Below, in pieces: positions 12,301 through 25,170 of a stretch of 64,000 nt of DNA; the first letter of the stretch is position 1; every line of letters begins with the position of its first letter. The translations under genes were made by a program, and so were the position numbers. The notes beneath the pieces were generated by a model. The model was not told the origin of the DNA. It saw only the letters and a program-made list of their open reading frames with translations, and ran no database searches. Source of the stretch: Drosophila persimilis (Eukaryota > Arthropoda > Insecta > Diptera > Drosophilidae); NCBI RefSeq assembly GCF_003286085.1, contig NW_020825288.1, forward strand, positions 22,010,001 to 22,074,000, given 5' to 3'.

Positions 12301-15300
12301 GACTCTTGTTTGTAGAAGGGTTGATACTTTTTTAGATTTAGGAAGCGTAATCCAACGATGACCACACAGAATGAAAGTCGGGATGCGCTATATTAACGGT
12401 ATGAACTTCACTATATATTTGCGTGAGACCGCCTTTAGAGAGCGCTAAGATACCCCGGAGCGACCACTGGCTGTCAGAGAAGAGCCGTAACATTCTGTTA
12501 ACCTGGGGTCTTAACAGCGCTGCTGCCCTGAACAGGGCAGGACATTCTAAGTACTATGTGATTGAATGTCATAGGCTATAGTTGCTTTAGGCCTGTGATA
12601 TTCCTGAGCTTTTGGTGTGCCACTAACAGAGCTGTTGCGATATTACACCTTCGTTCTTTAAGCATTTTTTGCTGTTGTATGTATGTTTTCCATTTGCATA
12701 CCAATCTTTCAAAAGGTTCTTTTTTTTTCCGCTGGGTAACAATAGAGTCGACATTCCTTTTTCCATACCTTTCACATTGTTGCCATTATTTTGGCAGTCA
12801 TTCTTCTGGTTTTCCGTCTGCATTTCCTTTTGCTGCAGTTTTGTTTGCTTACTGGTGCTGCTGCTGTTGTCGGCGGCAGTGAAAATTTATACATACACAT
12901 GCGAAAATTCCTAGATGCCGACAGGGTCTCCGTCTCCGTTTCCCATCTGCATCGTCGTCGCCATAGTCATGCGTCAACAATGAATTTTATGGCTGGCCTT
13001 GTGCGTGAGTTCGTGTGGGATCTGCCTCTGCCCCATCCCCGTCCCCATTCCTTCCGTCCCTTGCCGTTCGTGCTCGGCCATTTTTATGTAGATTTAAGTT
13101 AGTGCCGAGCACTTGAAATTGATTGGACAACTATTGGCTTCAAAAAATTAGAGCGCAACGCTCCCATAAAACTCAACTCCAGTTGTGCTCTGCGTGAATG
13201 TGTGTGTGTGTATGTTGGTGTTGGTGTTGGTGTTGGGGAAATGCAAACATAAAAGTCTAAAACGGAAATGGGAAATGGCCCTAGTCGCTCGAGAAGAAAG
13301 AGCTCTTCTCCGCTCCCTAAGTGAGTTGTTACAATATGAGCAATTTGTGGGCAATTTGTGCCAGCAACTTTTGTTTGCCAAATGTTTCCGAAACTTTAAG
13401 TGAGAAAAACAAACAGCAGGAGGGCCACACAATTTATAATAAATCAGAACGTTCCGGTTTCTTTTAAATTGTTTCTCCTAAAAGTACCCAATATTTGTAT
13501 TTTTCAAGCCACAAATTTACTTCATAAAACCAAATTTTATGTACTCTAATCATTCCATTGGTGTGAAAAGATGTCTTACTTTAAGTAAGATTTTGTTGCC
13601 CTAGGACGCTATCAATCCCCTTCCATTAGCATTGACATTCGACAGCGCTGCGAGTCATTCAAATTGATTTCCGCCTGACTGACAGTTCACTTAATTCCTT
13701 CATTTCAGAGCAAAATCTTAATTACACTTCACCTGGCGAAATTGATTTTCGCCGTAACCGAGGCGCCAATCGATTCTGTGACCTTTTCGCCATGGGATGG
13801 ACAGAAATACTCGTAAAATGGAAATACTGCATAACTTTTGGCAGGCAGCAGGTAATACGAGTAAGTGGGTTAATAAACCACAAGCCAGTCGGGAAAATCT
13901 AGCTGAAAATCCGTTAAATAAAAAGCAACTGCCGAACAGGGGCGGCCCCAGGCCTCCGGGCAGTACGATAATGGAAATTGAAATAATTTGCCCACTTTTG
14001 AGCCAGCATACTAGCATTCTTGTTGGCCGCCACATAAATCAGAAATGTGCGGCCAAGATGACAGCCACTGAGCGGGGGGATTGCGGCGAGCGGCGGGCGA
14101 AGGGCCCAACTTTAACACACAACAGCCACGCAAGCTGAAAAATATCCTACACAGGGCTAGTAAATACACCAGCACTCACCAGCACACACACAGCAAACAC
14201 TCACATGCAAATGGCGCATATAATAATAACTTCATGGCTGGCGCGGGTCTCGCAACAAACAACAAAGAATATCGTTGCCTACTTACAGGCGCAGCGCGGA
14301 AAGCAGCAAAAGTTTTTTTTAGCCCGTCGCTCGTCGCCGACTTTGGTGGGGCGCGCACGCAAAAGTCAGCGACTGCCACGCCTCATGTATATGCACTGGG
14401 CGAAAATTTACCCACAAAATGATCCCCTAACTGAAAGTAATTTTGCCACACAATCGGCTTGCCAACAAATCGAATTCCCATCATGATGCATCGACTGTTA
14501 TAATTATAGGGTAATTTTTGTGAAAATCTATCAATTATTACAACAAGTTAATTATCTCCAAGATACAGCTTGAAAATATATTTATGGTCCCTTATTTTGT
14601 TTTCTCAGTGCAGCTTTGGTCTAGCTCCTTCTGCCTAGTAGATTTTTTATGGCCGCACAAAAGGAGCTAATGTTAAATTTACTGAAAACGTTTGTTTCAA
14701 GTGCTTTATTATTATTTTTCTTCTTCTCGATTTTCTTCGTTCCCTCTTTACTGTTTTTCGCTGTTGTTTTTCATTATGCAAGTTTTGCAGACATGCGGCT
14801 AGGGCAAAGAGGAGTTGGAGTAGCAGTGAGGGAAAGGAGTTCAGAACAGAGCCCTGCCCTGAGTGAATGCCTTTCAATGCATGTTCAAGCGATGGCATAG
14901 CCTTTAAAACTGAAACAATTATGCGACAAATGCAAGGAGCAGGTAAATGAGACGGGGCAGAGGGGGCTAAGACAGGACAAAGGGTTTGTAAGAGGGGGTG
15001 AAGGGAAGGGGGGCAGACCACCCAGACAGGGGTAGGAGCACAAAGCATTGTAAATCATCTTGTACTGGGGGATCTCCCTGTAAATGCCAAAGCGAAAAGG
15101 GGCAAAAAATGTTGGAACTGGACATGGCGCATACTGTTTATTTTTCATCTAACAAAAGGGGGTTGAGTTGCCAGTGTGGGGTGCATTCTACGATGGGGGT
15201 GGTGGCTATGGCAGAACACCTGCAATGTGCCAACGTCATGTTCACCTTTCAACCGCAACGGACACTTGTGTAAACAAAAAAGTAGAAAGCAACTAGAAAC

Positions 15301-18300
15301 GAGATCCTCTTGCGAGAGTCTGCGCCTTCTCCTTCTTCCTTTTCTCTAGTTTCCACCTTCTCCTCCACTCCTCCTCCTGCTCTGGCATAGTCTCGAGTCG
15401 GAGAAAACATTTTGCATGCATAGACATGCACTGGCCAGCAACAGGGAGCTGCCAGAAGAGGAGGCTGTGAGAGCCACAAGGCCAGCACCCACCATCGGGA
15501 AGGAGTGGCAGGACGATTACGTAGACAGAGAGCTCCTCCGTTAGAAACATATAAATGGCCGACACGAGGCGACACCCGGTGCCAGACAGAGGCAGAGCCG
15601 GGTACGAGGAGCAGCAGCAGCCCCATTGGGCATGCATTTAATTTGTATTTTATGCGATTTATGTTTACTTTAGTTGGCACTCATTTTGCATTTTTATTGG
15701 CGCGCATAAAAATGGCACAGAGAATCCCCGTCGCCTCCGATGACAGTCGCGCTGAATGAAGGAAGGGGGTCACTATTGCAACAAATGTTGCAATCAAGCC
15801 ACACAAAGGTCGCCCACAAAATGTTTGCCATTTATGGGCGTCTCCTTCTGCTTCCTTTCACTCGCTTTCCTTTAGCAAACCCAGCCCTGAAAACCCATTG
15901 AGTAAACCTAATGCTGGGTTATTAAAAGGGGAGCGGAGAACAAACATTTGCGGTTGGTTAAGCTCTAGCTCTAGTCTCAATTCGAAGGACTAACAATTTC
16001 AATGAAAACTTTGGATTCATATTAATTACATTTTTAAGCCCGAAGCAGCGTGGGGGCGGAGGTGGGAGTGAGTGCTGCCCGTAGGCCGAAAATGTACTTT
16101 GAAAATAAGCTATTACTTTGCTTGAATGTTAATGGAATTTGATATTGGTTTTAATTAGCTTAATAATTAACTTTTTAACGGCTGATAATTGAAAAAAACT
16201 CTTAATTGAAAATGGGAGATCCCTGATTTATTTTTTTACATGTAGGAGGAACATCTTTTAATTTACCCATCGTTTCTCGATTTATTTCTAGCTGTTTCTT
16301 AATGTTCATGCATATTCAACAATGTAAGAATAAGAATTGAGATATACTTCTTTGTTTATTTATTCTTCCCAAAGTTCTATCTTAAATTTTTACAACTTTT
16401 TTCTTTTTAAATTTCGAAAAGCCTCCAAGAAAATTATTTTTTCACCTCTCAATGAGCACTCACTTTCATATGCTTCATTCTTTCGGTTTTCAGTTATTTT
16501 TTTCTCTTGTGCCTATTCTTTAAATTTTGTTGAATTTTTTTTTATAATCTTGATAAATTTGCCTTAAAACTTTTAAGTGCTTGGACCTGGATGGCGGCCA
16601 TTGATCAGTTGCCGGCCAAAAGAGCCAAAGAATTTGTAGCTATCAGTTTTCCGTTTTTCATTTTCGCCCAGTGGTGACTGGTGTCTGGTGCCACTCATAG
16701 TAGTTTACGAGAACCGCCAAACAAGCTAACCAAACCGAGCACCCCTCTGTCCCTTTCTGGCCAGAAAAGCCATTAGCAGGCAGGCAGACGTTTCGCCTTT
16801 AAGTGGAGCCGAGAAAGCAGAGAGCACAAAAACCCACGGAGAAAAAAATCTATCTAAAATAAAAATAAATTGTTAAAAAACTTGCAGAAAAGGAAATATA
16901 AACAAGCTGGCTCTTGGCCCGTGCCGTTGAATGTCCTTTGCTGAATTTAGTTATTAAAATTTTTACTACGCCAACGGAAAGGAAAAGCTGGAGCTGGAGC
17001 CGCATGGCCAAAACGATGATGATTTTGATGGCGATGATGGCTTTCATTCTGGCTGGCATATTGATAGGCACAACTTTCTAGCCTCGAGGACGGGTTCGAG
17101 TTGGGCCTCTCGACGAGCTGACGAGCAATTACCTCCCAATTGCTTTTCGCCTTGCCCCCATCCTCTGTCCACGACCTTTGGCTGACTTAAATCCACTTTA
17201 CGCCCTGGCCCGGCCATTAATTGGAGGCAACATCGGTCGGAGACGCCCGAGATGCCGGAGAAGAAGAATCCCAAAGAAATATGCTACTCAAATATTATTT
17301 GTTTAGGCAAGCAATTAAAAGTGGATGGCCACAATATGAGTTCCTGAAAAGCCCCGGCAGCAATGATTGTTAAAATGTTGGCAAATTGGATTTTTGCCAG
17401 CCAAACGCAGACAGCAAACAGGACAGCCAAATGCAGAGATGGACGGGGGGCTTGGCAGGTCAGTTGGTCACTTGGTGGCATCCGTCTCTCTCTCTCTCTC
17501 TCTCTGATAATGGTGCGCTCGTCCTGTAAAATAGGCGTAAAATGAAACTTTTAAGTACTTTATGGGCAACACTATGAAAGAAAAAAAAAAAACGAAACAC
17601 CCAACACCCAGAACAACCAAACACATCTGCCATGTGGCGCTGCTCCTAACTTTTCTGCCTCCTCCATTGCTCTCTGGGATCTCTCTCCATGAACTAAAAC
17701 AACAATTGCTGCAGGGTTAGGGGATCTGTAGGACGGGGTCTGCGGCACAGCTGAGATAGGTTGTGGCCAGAGTAAACTTTCAACCGAAAACTGAAACGAT
17801 GAAGCAACTTTTGGTCATATTCTAAATATCACACCGGTTGTAAAATGATTATAAAACATAATGTTGCAGGGGGCAGGATGCGGTGAGGAGATGTTGCAAG
17901 GTGCCCACTCAAGTATCAAAAGTGAAGCAGCTTGTGGTGGCAAGAGGATTATTGCGTGGAATCAAGGAAACAAGCAGATTGTAGAGTTAGCAGATGGTAC
18001 GAATATATTTTTTCATCATGTTTAGAAATTATTCGTAGAATATGGAAGTGAAGGGCTTTTATTTCTGTAATCCTTCTTAATTTCTACTACGCGACACTCC
18101 CACATAACTGCTCAATCAACCCCCGCGTTTGGACATTAATGTAGGTCCTCCTGCGTGGTTTCTCAGAAATAAAATTATTTCCTAAGAAAAGTGTGCACAT
18201 CAACCAAAAAACTATAAAATTTCGATAAAATTTCATTATTATTTCTGGCTGCTGCCTCTTTGCTGCTTCTCTCTGGTATTTAGTGGCCCGAAAGTATGCT

Positions 18301-20860
18301 ACATTTTGCTGGATGCCTGCCTATTTATGTGTGTGGGGGTGTGAAAGAGAAGCGATGACATTTCATGCACGTTCGTGACTGATGCGAGAGAGAGGAAGGG
18401 AGCGAGCAGCAGATGGCCAGCAACAGAAAATGCTTTGCATAGTTCTAGGCGCGTGCCAAGATCAAAGACCGTCTCGGCTATCAATAAAATGACAGAGCAA
18501 TAACAGAAAAATATCAGGAGTGGGAGTAGGAGCTGTATCTGGGGCAGCATGAGTATCGGGAACTCCAGCTGTGGAAGGGGCCTGGGTGAAACAAAAGCCT
18601 CCATCCACAACTATCAGCAAGCAGTTGACAATTGAAGTTTTTTGTTTGGCACTCGCATTACGGACACGCTGCGTATGCGCCATGTGAGACCAGCCAAGGG
18701 TCGCCGTCAAACGGGGCTGACTGACTGACAGGCAGAGTGACAGACGGCACAGCAGCAGAAGCAATAAAAATCGCCTCCATTCGAAGGCCCAACAGCGAGT
18801 CCAATAGCAACACCCATCTATAAACGAGTCCAACGCAAATTCGGGGCCATAATCATAAAGATTTTCGGGCGCACAAGTCAACGAAAGTTCTATGCACTAA
18901 CAAAATGGATAAAAACAGTGCGGCACTTGTTGGGAGGATAAAAGTATACTTTTATTATCAACTTTTAGATATATAGCATGTGTATACATATAACTCAAAA
19001 ATATTCGATACTCTTTGACAAATAATATTACTCAAAATACCATCAATGGTTCCACTGTATGAAAAGCCAATCCTGAATCCATTTTCATTCATTTACAATC
19101 CTTGCGAGTATTGGAAGCCATAAAACTAATTCCCTTCAATTTCGCCTTGATTTCCAATTCACAGTTATTCGCAGACAATTTAACAAAGTTGAAATGGTCC
19201 CGGCAAGAGTATTTAAACTTTAGTTAGTCCCTGGAAAAATCTCTAAAAATCCATATGTATATATGTAGATATAGCGATTGAAATGTATTTGAAAATGGCA
19301 ATTTACGCACTGTTAGGGACAGTTCAAAAAAAGATTCTGCTGCAGGCAAGGCACATAGTGTGTCTCTTTTTTTCGGGGTGGCAGGGTCTGCAGAGAGATC
19401 CAACCCAATGTTTGCTAGGGCCACCGAGTCGGGGATGGAGTGAATGGGTGAATGGGCAAATGGGAGGATGTGAGCATTGGGATGATGGTTTGGGGACACA
19501 TCCTGGGCCCAACCCTTCGGGCACATTGATGCGCATACATATCTCTCACTGATTGTCGATTTGATTACGTCAGTGGTCAGTGGAGTCCCCGTGTCCCCTG
19601 GCGTGTTGAAGTTCCGTCCACATCCTGGCTCTGGACCTGGACCGAATTATGCCAAGTATTTGCTTATTACTTTTTTTTTCCTGTGTGCCTCCCATCTCCC
19701 ATACCCAATAAATTGACATTTGTTATGAGAAAAAGGTTTGGCCTGAAAGTGCAAAAATGCGAAAAACTTTGCCAATGTCTTTAACTATGGGGATTCTCGT
19801 ACGAATGTATTTCATATGATATGGGAGAGAGCACATTCACTGAACGTTTCGGCATTTACAGATATAGAAAGAATAGAAGGAGGGTATCTCACATTTGTAT
19901 TGAGTTAAGAGATGGCTTGGGGGAGTGTTGTTTGCTGATTATGGCAAATAAGAGTTGAAATCCAGATGTGCTAGAGAGCTCTTGTTGTGTAAACAGACTC
20001 TGAGGACCTCTGTGTGTTGGAACAACTAGAGATATATACTGATGGGAATACAAAATAGTATATAAGAGACGTGTTCTTTACTAGTGAAAGCATTACAAAG
20101 ATCGCAAAACGCCATTCGACATAAATAAAAAAAGCTGGTTAAATATGTCAAATATAGTAGTCAGATAAGTACCAAAAAAAATAACAAATTGTAATTCGAT
20201 GTCTATTTGGTACAGAAAATGCCTTCGCAGCGACGAAAAGAATATGTGTTTATAGTATAAACTTTATACAGATTTGGCGTCTCTTCCACTTTCTTCTTGC
20301 TCCCTTTACGCGACTGCTTCTTCGCTTATCGATGGGCTTATTTCTAAATATGGGAAGTCAAGAATATCGTCTGCGTTCCTCAACATAAAGATAGCTACTG
20401 AATTATTTCGTGAATATAATATATTATCTACAAATTGTCATCTCAATACACGGTTTTACTCAAGATTCTATCCATATTCATCGAATTAACCACCGATTAA
20501 ATACTGCTTCTCGTAAGGGTCTTATTCATATTGTTATTCAAAATCGATTAATAATTTCCCATACAAAAATTTTCAGAGACTAAAGACCTTTCCTTTTCGC
20601 ACCTGATCCCTCTTAAGCCTGCTGAACGGGACTGTACCAGCAAATGGGCGACTCCCAACTCTCTCAGAGCCATCCCTGGGCTTAAATGGAGCCACTTCAC
20701 TCACAATTCAATTGGAAGCCAGCAAATAGTAGCAGGCATCTTGATAAAGCCGCCGAAGGAATAGGCGCAGCGGAAGCGGAAACAGAAACTGAAGCCCAAG
20801 TTGAGACTGAGGGAGTAGGCACCAGGACACAGTGAAATCCCGAAGATGGCACCCAAGAAG
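9362..20860. other. Large intergenic region
   Basis: About 11.5 kb without a convincing gene. It contains TC/GT microsatellites (17485-17505; GTTGGT repeat 13213-13237), CTG-rich low complexity near 11090-11115 and 11460-11480, an ATGCATGCAT / ATCATGCATGAT palindromic pair near 11118-11140, and a block at about 12000-12560 that differs in composition and holds an 8-bp hairpin (12523-12540). GC-richer, exon-like stretches at 11590-11760 and 16980-17280 have no recognisable protein apart from a 25-codon hydrophobic frame at 17004-17081. Confidence 0.55.
17004..17081 (+). CDS. Possible 25-codon hydrophobic micropeptide
   Basis: ATG 17004 opens a short frame, MAKTMMILMAMMAFILAGIL followed by IGTTF, closed by TAG at 17079-17081. 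It would be almost entirely one membrane segment, like known Drosophila membrane micropeptides in size and character but with no similarity I recognise. The start context is mediocre (C at -3, G at +4). The repeated ATG codons come from a GATGAT repeat, so chance is quite likely. Confidence 0.12.
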   Translation: MAKTMMILMAMMAFILAGILIGTTF

Positions 20861-20920
20861 CTCAACATAAAATAATCTTATGGCAGTCGCAGACCCGGTA
20901 AGTACTGCCAAAGCACTTAC

Positions 20921-21059
20921 CAGGCCGAAACCCATCGCCACCCCAGCCGCCTGGTGGCTCCCCCGTTGGAAAGCTGCCCAGAGGAGTGGAGCGCCAGCTC
21001 TTGGTACTGCTCCTGTTCATGGGTTGGCTGTCGTTATTCCCAGGACGCAAATTATGCAT
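20921..21059 (-). other. Weak candidate coding exon ending at a strong donor
   Basis: On the minus strand ATG 21059 opens a hydrophilic frame (MHNLRPGNNDSQPMNRSS..., then GSFPTGEPPGGWGGDGFRP) of 46 codons that ends exactly at a consensus donor, CTG|GTAAGTGC, with intron start at 20920. This is the layout of a first coding exon. I do not recognise the protein and found no partner exon by eye. The donor sits in an imperfect inverted repeat with an equally good donor on the other strand, so chance or a regulatory palindrome is possible. Confidence 0.15.
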
Positions 21060-24000
21060 TAAGCTATAGAAAAATGCCGCATAATGTTATCAGGCAAGAC
21101 GATAACGATGGAGGGGAGCAAAGAATATAGGGACGGGATGGAGCTGGAGCTGGTAGCCAAGGTGATTCCATCTCTCCTTCAGCGCGAATGAGTCAACTCG
21201 AGCGCAATCAAAATGTGTAAATTAGCACTCAGCAGGCAACAAATCCTCATTGCCCGGTGGCAGTCCCACCTTCATCTTCATCTCCATCTCCTGATCACAG
21301 CGGACGGCAATGGCAATTTCCACTTTAATCTCCGCTGCAGTTGGTAGTCGAGCTGCAGTCTGCGGCACATGGCCGCAGCTTATAATTTCGTTTATAATTA
21401 CACGCAAAGCCCCCAAATGTCAAATGCCAGGCAGGAGCAGGAGTCCCTGCACTTTCAGCTGTATTTCGGTAGCGGCCAACGACCGACGCGATGACAGTTG
21501 TAGTCGACGATGCAAAAATTTGTACCCAAAACCTGGCGGCGACACTTTACCTAATTACCACAGCGCACGCGGCAAACAGGGCAAGGAGAGCTCAACGGAT
21601 GTGGACTGAACCGAGGAGCTCCACTCTGGTCTGGCGAGTGGCACGTGGCATGTGTTATATGGCAAGAGGCAAGGAACAACGACCAGTGGCCTGTGTAGGA
21701 GCAGGGGAATATCCGACCATTGCGACTGCAGTTTTAGCCATTCAATTATGCACAGTCGGAGGGCATAAATGGAATAAAGAATTGTCAAGTTTTCTACAGT
21801 TCCTCTGCAATTGCGAATGTAATCGAATTAAATAAATAAATAAATCGAATATTAGGGGGAATTCTTTAGGTGTTGCAAATAGGGATTATGATTATTAAGT
21901 GCCACATGTTCTTAATCAGAAATCCTCTCTAAACAGATACTTACTAGATTACAGAAGTTTCACTTTTGTGTTCTGTCCAATTGACTAGATTCTGCACAAT
22001 TTTGAACCTCCGAACACGTACTCGAATTGGCCACTTTGTTAAAATGGTCGGGATAGTCACTCCTTATTTTTTTCATGAAGAAAACAGCACTGACAGTAGA
22101 TTTGCTATTGCCAATTTCCTTATTGACGAGCACATGAAGGGTGAAATGGAATGGATGAAATGAAATGAAGGAAAAGAAAATGACGGAATGACTTGACCAC
22201 CAGGTCATACTCTTCGGTGTCCTAGCATATGGCCATATTGGTCATGAAAATGGGCAGCAACGAACCTAGGCACTATATGGGAATTTATTATAGTCAGACC
22301 TGCCAGAACTGCGCAGATATTGTCCGATTCAAGGACGACTTTTCTTCGCTGTCGTTGGTTCCCCCTAGGAAACCGAACAGAGGGCATCCAAATAGGTGAC
22401 CTGACTGAGGGCCTCGATGGATTCCTTGTTAATGACTTCCTGGTTATTTTCATTTTTCGAGTGCCAGTGTATCGATGGCCTACATACGCGACTCATTTAG
22501 TAGTAGTAACCAGATAATGCCTCAGTATGTTCACAATCGTTTTCGATGGTTAGGGTTAGGGTTAGCTTTCGAATCCGTATGAAGTTCTTTTGGTCCATGC
22601 ACCGGAACCGACTGAGAATAATCAGGGATTACTATGAACACAATAGGCAATACAAATTATTATATTACCGATCTATCAATACCGGCAATCTCATCTTCAT
22701 GTCCTCACATAAATCTTCCCAAGGAAGATTCAATTAATATTGTTGGGTTCCCCCGAAGGACCATCTATAGCTCCACAAAGCAGAACGCTTGTCCCCGTTG
22801 CAATTGTCGTATTCTATTTCATTTATCTTGTTCCTTGTTATACTATCTTAGTCTAATTAGCTGCTAATTAGCAGACAATTGTAAGTTAAATAAAACCATA
22901 AATTACAGCTGTGTATTTTAAAAAGATCGAAAAATGCATTTTATTTACAAATTTATCCAAAATCAACAGTTTCAGGGATAAATATCTTAAATATCATTAT
23001 TTGATCGAAATAATAGTTTAACGGTCTCTAAAGGGTAATTGAAACTTTCATACGCTATCTTACTGAACTCATCGGCCTCTTACTTATTCTAAGGAACCTG
23101 CTTTGATATCCCAGTAATCTGTGACATAATTTCTCTTGCCTCCCTCTCCCACCCAATCCAGCGTTTGCCTTCCTGGGCGTATGAGCAATCCCTTTTGTTG
23201 GCTCTGCGATACATTATAAATTCGTTCTTGTTCTTTATTTTCTGGGGTGAAAGGAATGGGGCAGGCTAGATAAGAGCAGTTCACGGCGGCACATGCTGAG
23301 CACGCTAATCAGGAAGTCCTTTTATTGGGGAGCCTGGGCCTAGTCGGAGGGCCAAAAAATGTGCTGCGCTTGACTTATCCTCAATAATTATGGCCTCTTT
23401 GTTGCTGTGTCGATAAGAATGTTGAAATAATTACGGCCTAAGCTAAAACTTTGAGCCGGATGAGAAACCGCCGCCAGAAAGGCGCCTCCGCCAGAGAGAG
23501 AGGGAGAACAAGGGGGAAAAAGCGAATTATAATTGCATATGAAAAAAAAGGATATTTGGGAAAAATATCTCAGCCTGAGCAAAAGTTGCTAATGTCTTAT
23601 TCAAATTGAATATGAGAGGCAGAAGCATCAGCCTTGGGTTTGTGCTGGCTGGAGGAGAGTGAAGCAGAAACATATCGAGAAACTCAATTACGAATTCATT
23701 TCGCTTGTCAACTTTGACAGACGCACAAATGGAGATTGAGATGGAGACGGAGACGGAGACAGATCCAGGACATATCCAGAATCCAGAGCAAGAATGGAAA
23801 AACTCTCCTTTACTAATTTCAGCTTGTAAACATATTTTAACAAAGATGTCAACAACGTGTGAGCGACGCACGGAGAGAAAGAGAGAGAGAGAGAGAGATA
23901 CAGATACAGAGCGACATCTGCCCTAGTGATATATGTCTTTCATATAGGAATACCATAAACAATGTCATTTGACATGCAAATTTATTTATGAAAATAACAG

Positions 24001-25106
24001 ACGCACGAAATTCAGAAATACTGAAGTGGAGAGACAGAAACAAAGCCGGCCCCCGAAAAGGAGGAAAAATCACAGAACCTACGCACACATGCTCGATGGA
24101 AAATGAGCTGCTGAGCTCAGCCGAAAAGACGAAAAGGCTACGCATGGGCTGGAGGATGGAGGAAAGTCAGGCGGCAAAAGGCAAAGGACCCGGGCAGAAA
24201 AAGAAATTCAAGCGTAAAGAGAAAGTAACTTAAGCAGCGGCAAACTGAGCAAATAAAGTGGGGGATATATGTACGTATATGGGGGGGTGGAACATGGTGG
24301 AAGGGGTAGTACCCGGTCTGGCCTGAACCCGGACAACAAAGTGGAAGTTACGGCACTCGCACAGGCACCAACACGCACACACACACAATCGCACATGCTG
24401 AAAAATTCAACAACATGTGGCCGCATGCAAGATAATTTTTTGTGTGTATCTCACCCTCCAAATGTTCTTTGCTAAGGGGTATTCCGATTAACTCAGGGGG
24501 TTTATATTTCGTTACAAATATTCCATGATGTTTCTAGATATATTTTATATATATTCTATAATCGTCTGTACAAAATCATGCTATAACGCGATCTGGGGTT
24601 GAATTGTTACCGAAAATCTTTAAGACCTTGCTACTTTCTAACTTTCGTTCTGTTTCATTCTGAATCCATTTTCGACTCGCTTTTGTCACTTACTCAGACG
24701 TATTGCGTTCGCCCTCGAAAACGTAACCAGCAAATGAAATGTTTATACATTTTTCAAATAAGGCTAACCAAGTGGGATAAATCATTTCACAATTTTCCGA
24801 CAACTGAAGAGCATCTTAGTTTCGCTTATCTTTCCCCCGCATTTCTCTCAACTTTCATTTATTTTCTGCTTTTTATGAAACTGTGGAACTTCAACTTCTT
24901 TAACATTGCACAAACGCATTAAATAGTAAGAGATTTTTCAATAGAAAATATTATTTCAAGCCATCTATTACGTATTAGATGGTTATTTCACCGCTGACCT
25001 TTTAAGACATAGAAAAAAGACTTCAATCAGAGCAGGCTCGGCAGAATATTTCGCAAATACTAAACCGTAGTCGGCATACTTCAATTCCTGTCGAGATATC
25101 GTTAAA
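21060..25106. other. Intergenic region
   Basis: About 4 kb without a supportable gene. It contains a GA run near 23876-23899, a telomere-like triple TTAGGG motif at 22549-22565 and a CA-rich stretch near 24375-24388. Open frames on either strand look random. Confidence 0.6.
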
Positions 25107-25148
25107 GTAAGTCATCTACTGTAATAATCGTATTGCCTAAATTCCCAG
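25107..25148 (+). other. Candidate 42-base leader intron of the HMG-box-like gene
   Basis: The stretch begins GTAAGTC and ends ATTCCCAG, 22 bases before the ATG. CCTAA just before the acceptor could be part of a branch site but lies very close to the AG. At 42 bases it is shorter than most Drosophila introns, so it may be unspliced leader. The degenerate copy downstream keeps the GTAAGTCATCTA start. Confidence 0.3.
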
Positions 25149-25170
25149 ACTTGTCTGCTTATTCAAAAAG

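Noticed and set aside
15249-15680. 143-codon minus-strand open frame
   Set aside because: Composition reflects GA-rich and CT-rich simple sequence; no family resemblance.
18462-18881. 139-codon minus-strand frame with a Leu-rich segment
   Set aside because: No ATG at its start, no splice-site support found, and the hydrophobic part comes from CAG/CTG-type repeats.
22205-22453. Minus-strand frame with an H-x-H ... H-x3-H pattern that briefly suggested an old retroelement integrase finger
   Set aside because: The spacing does not match a zinc finger well and no other element part or terminal repeat is visible; too weak to name.
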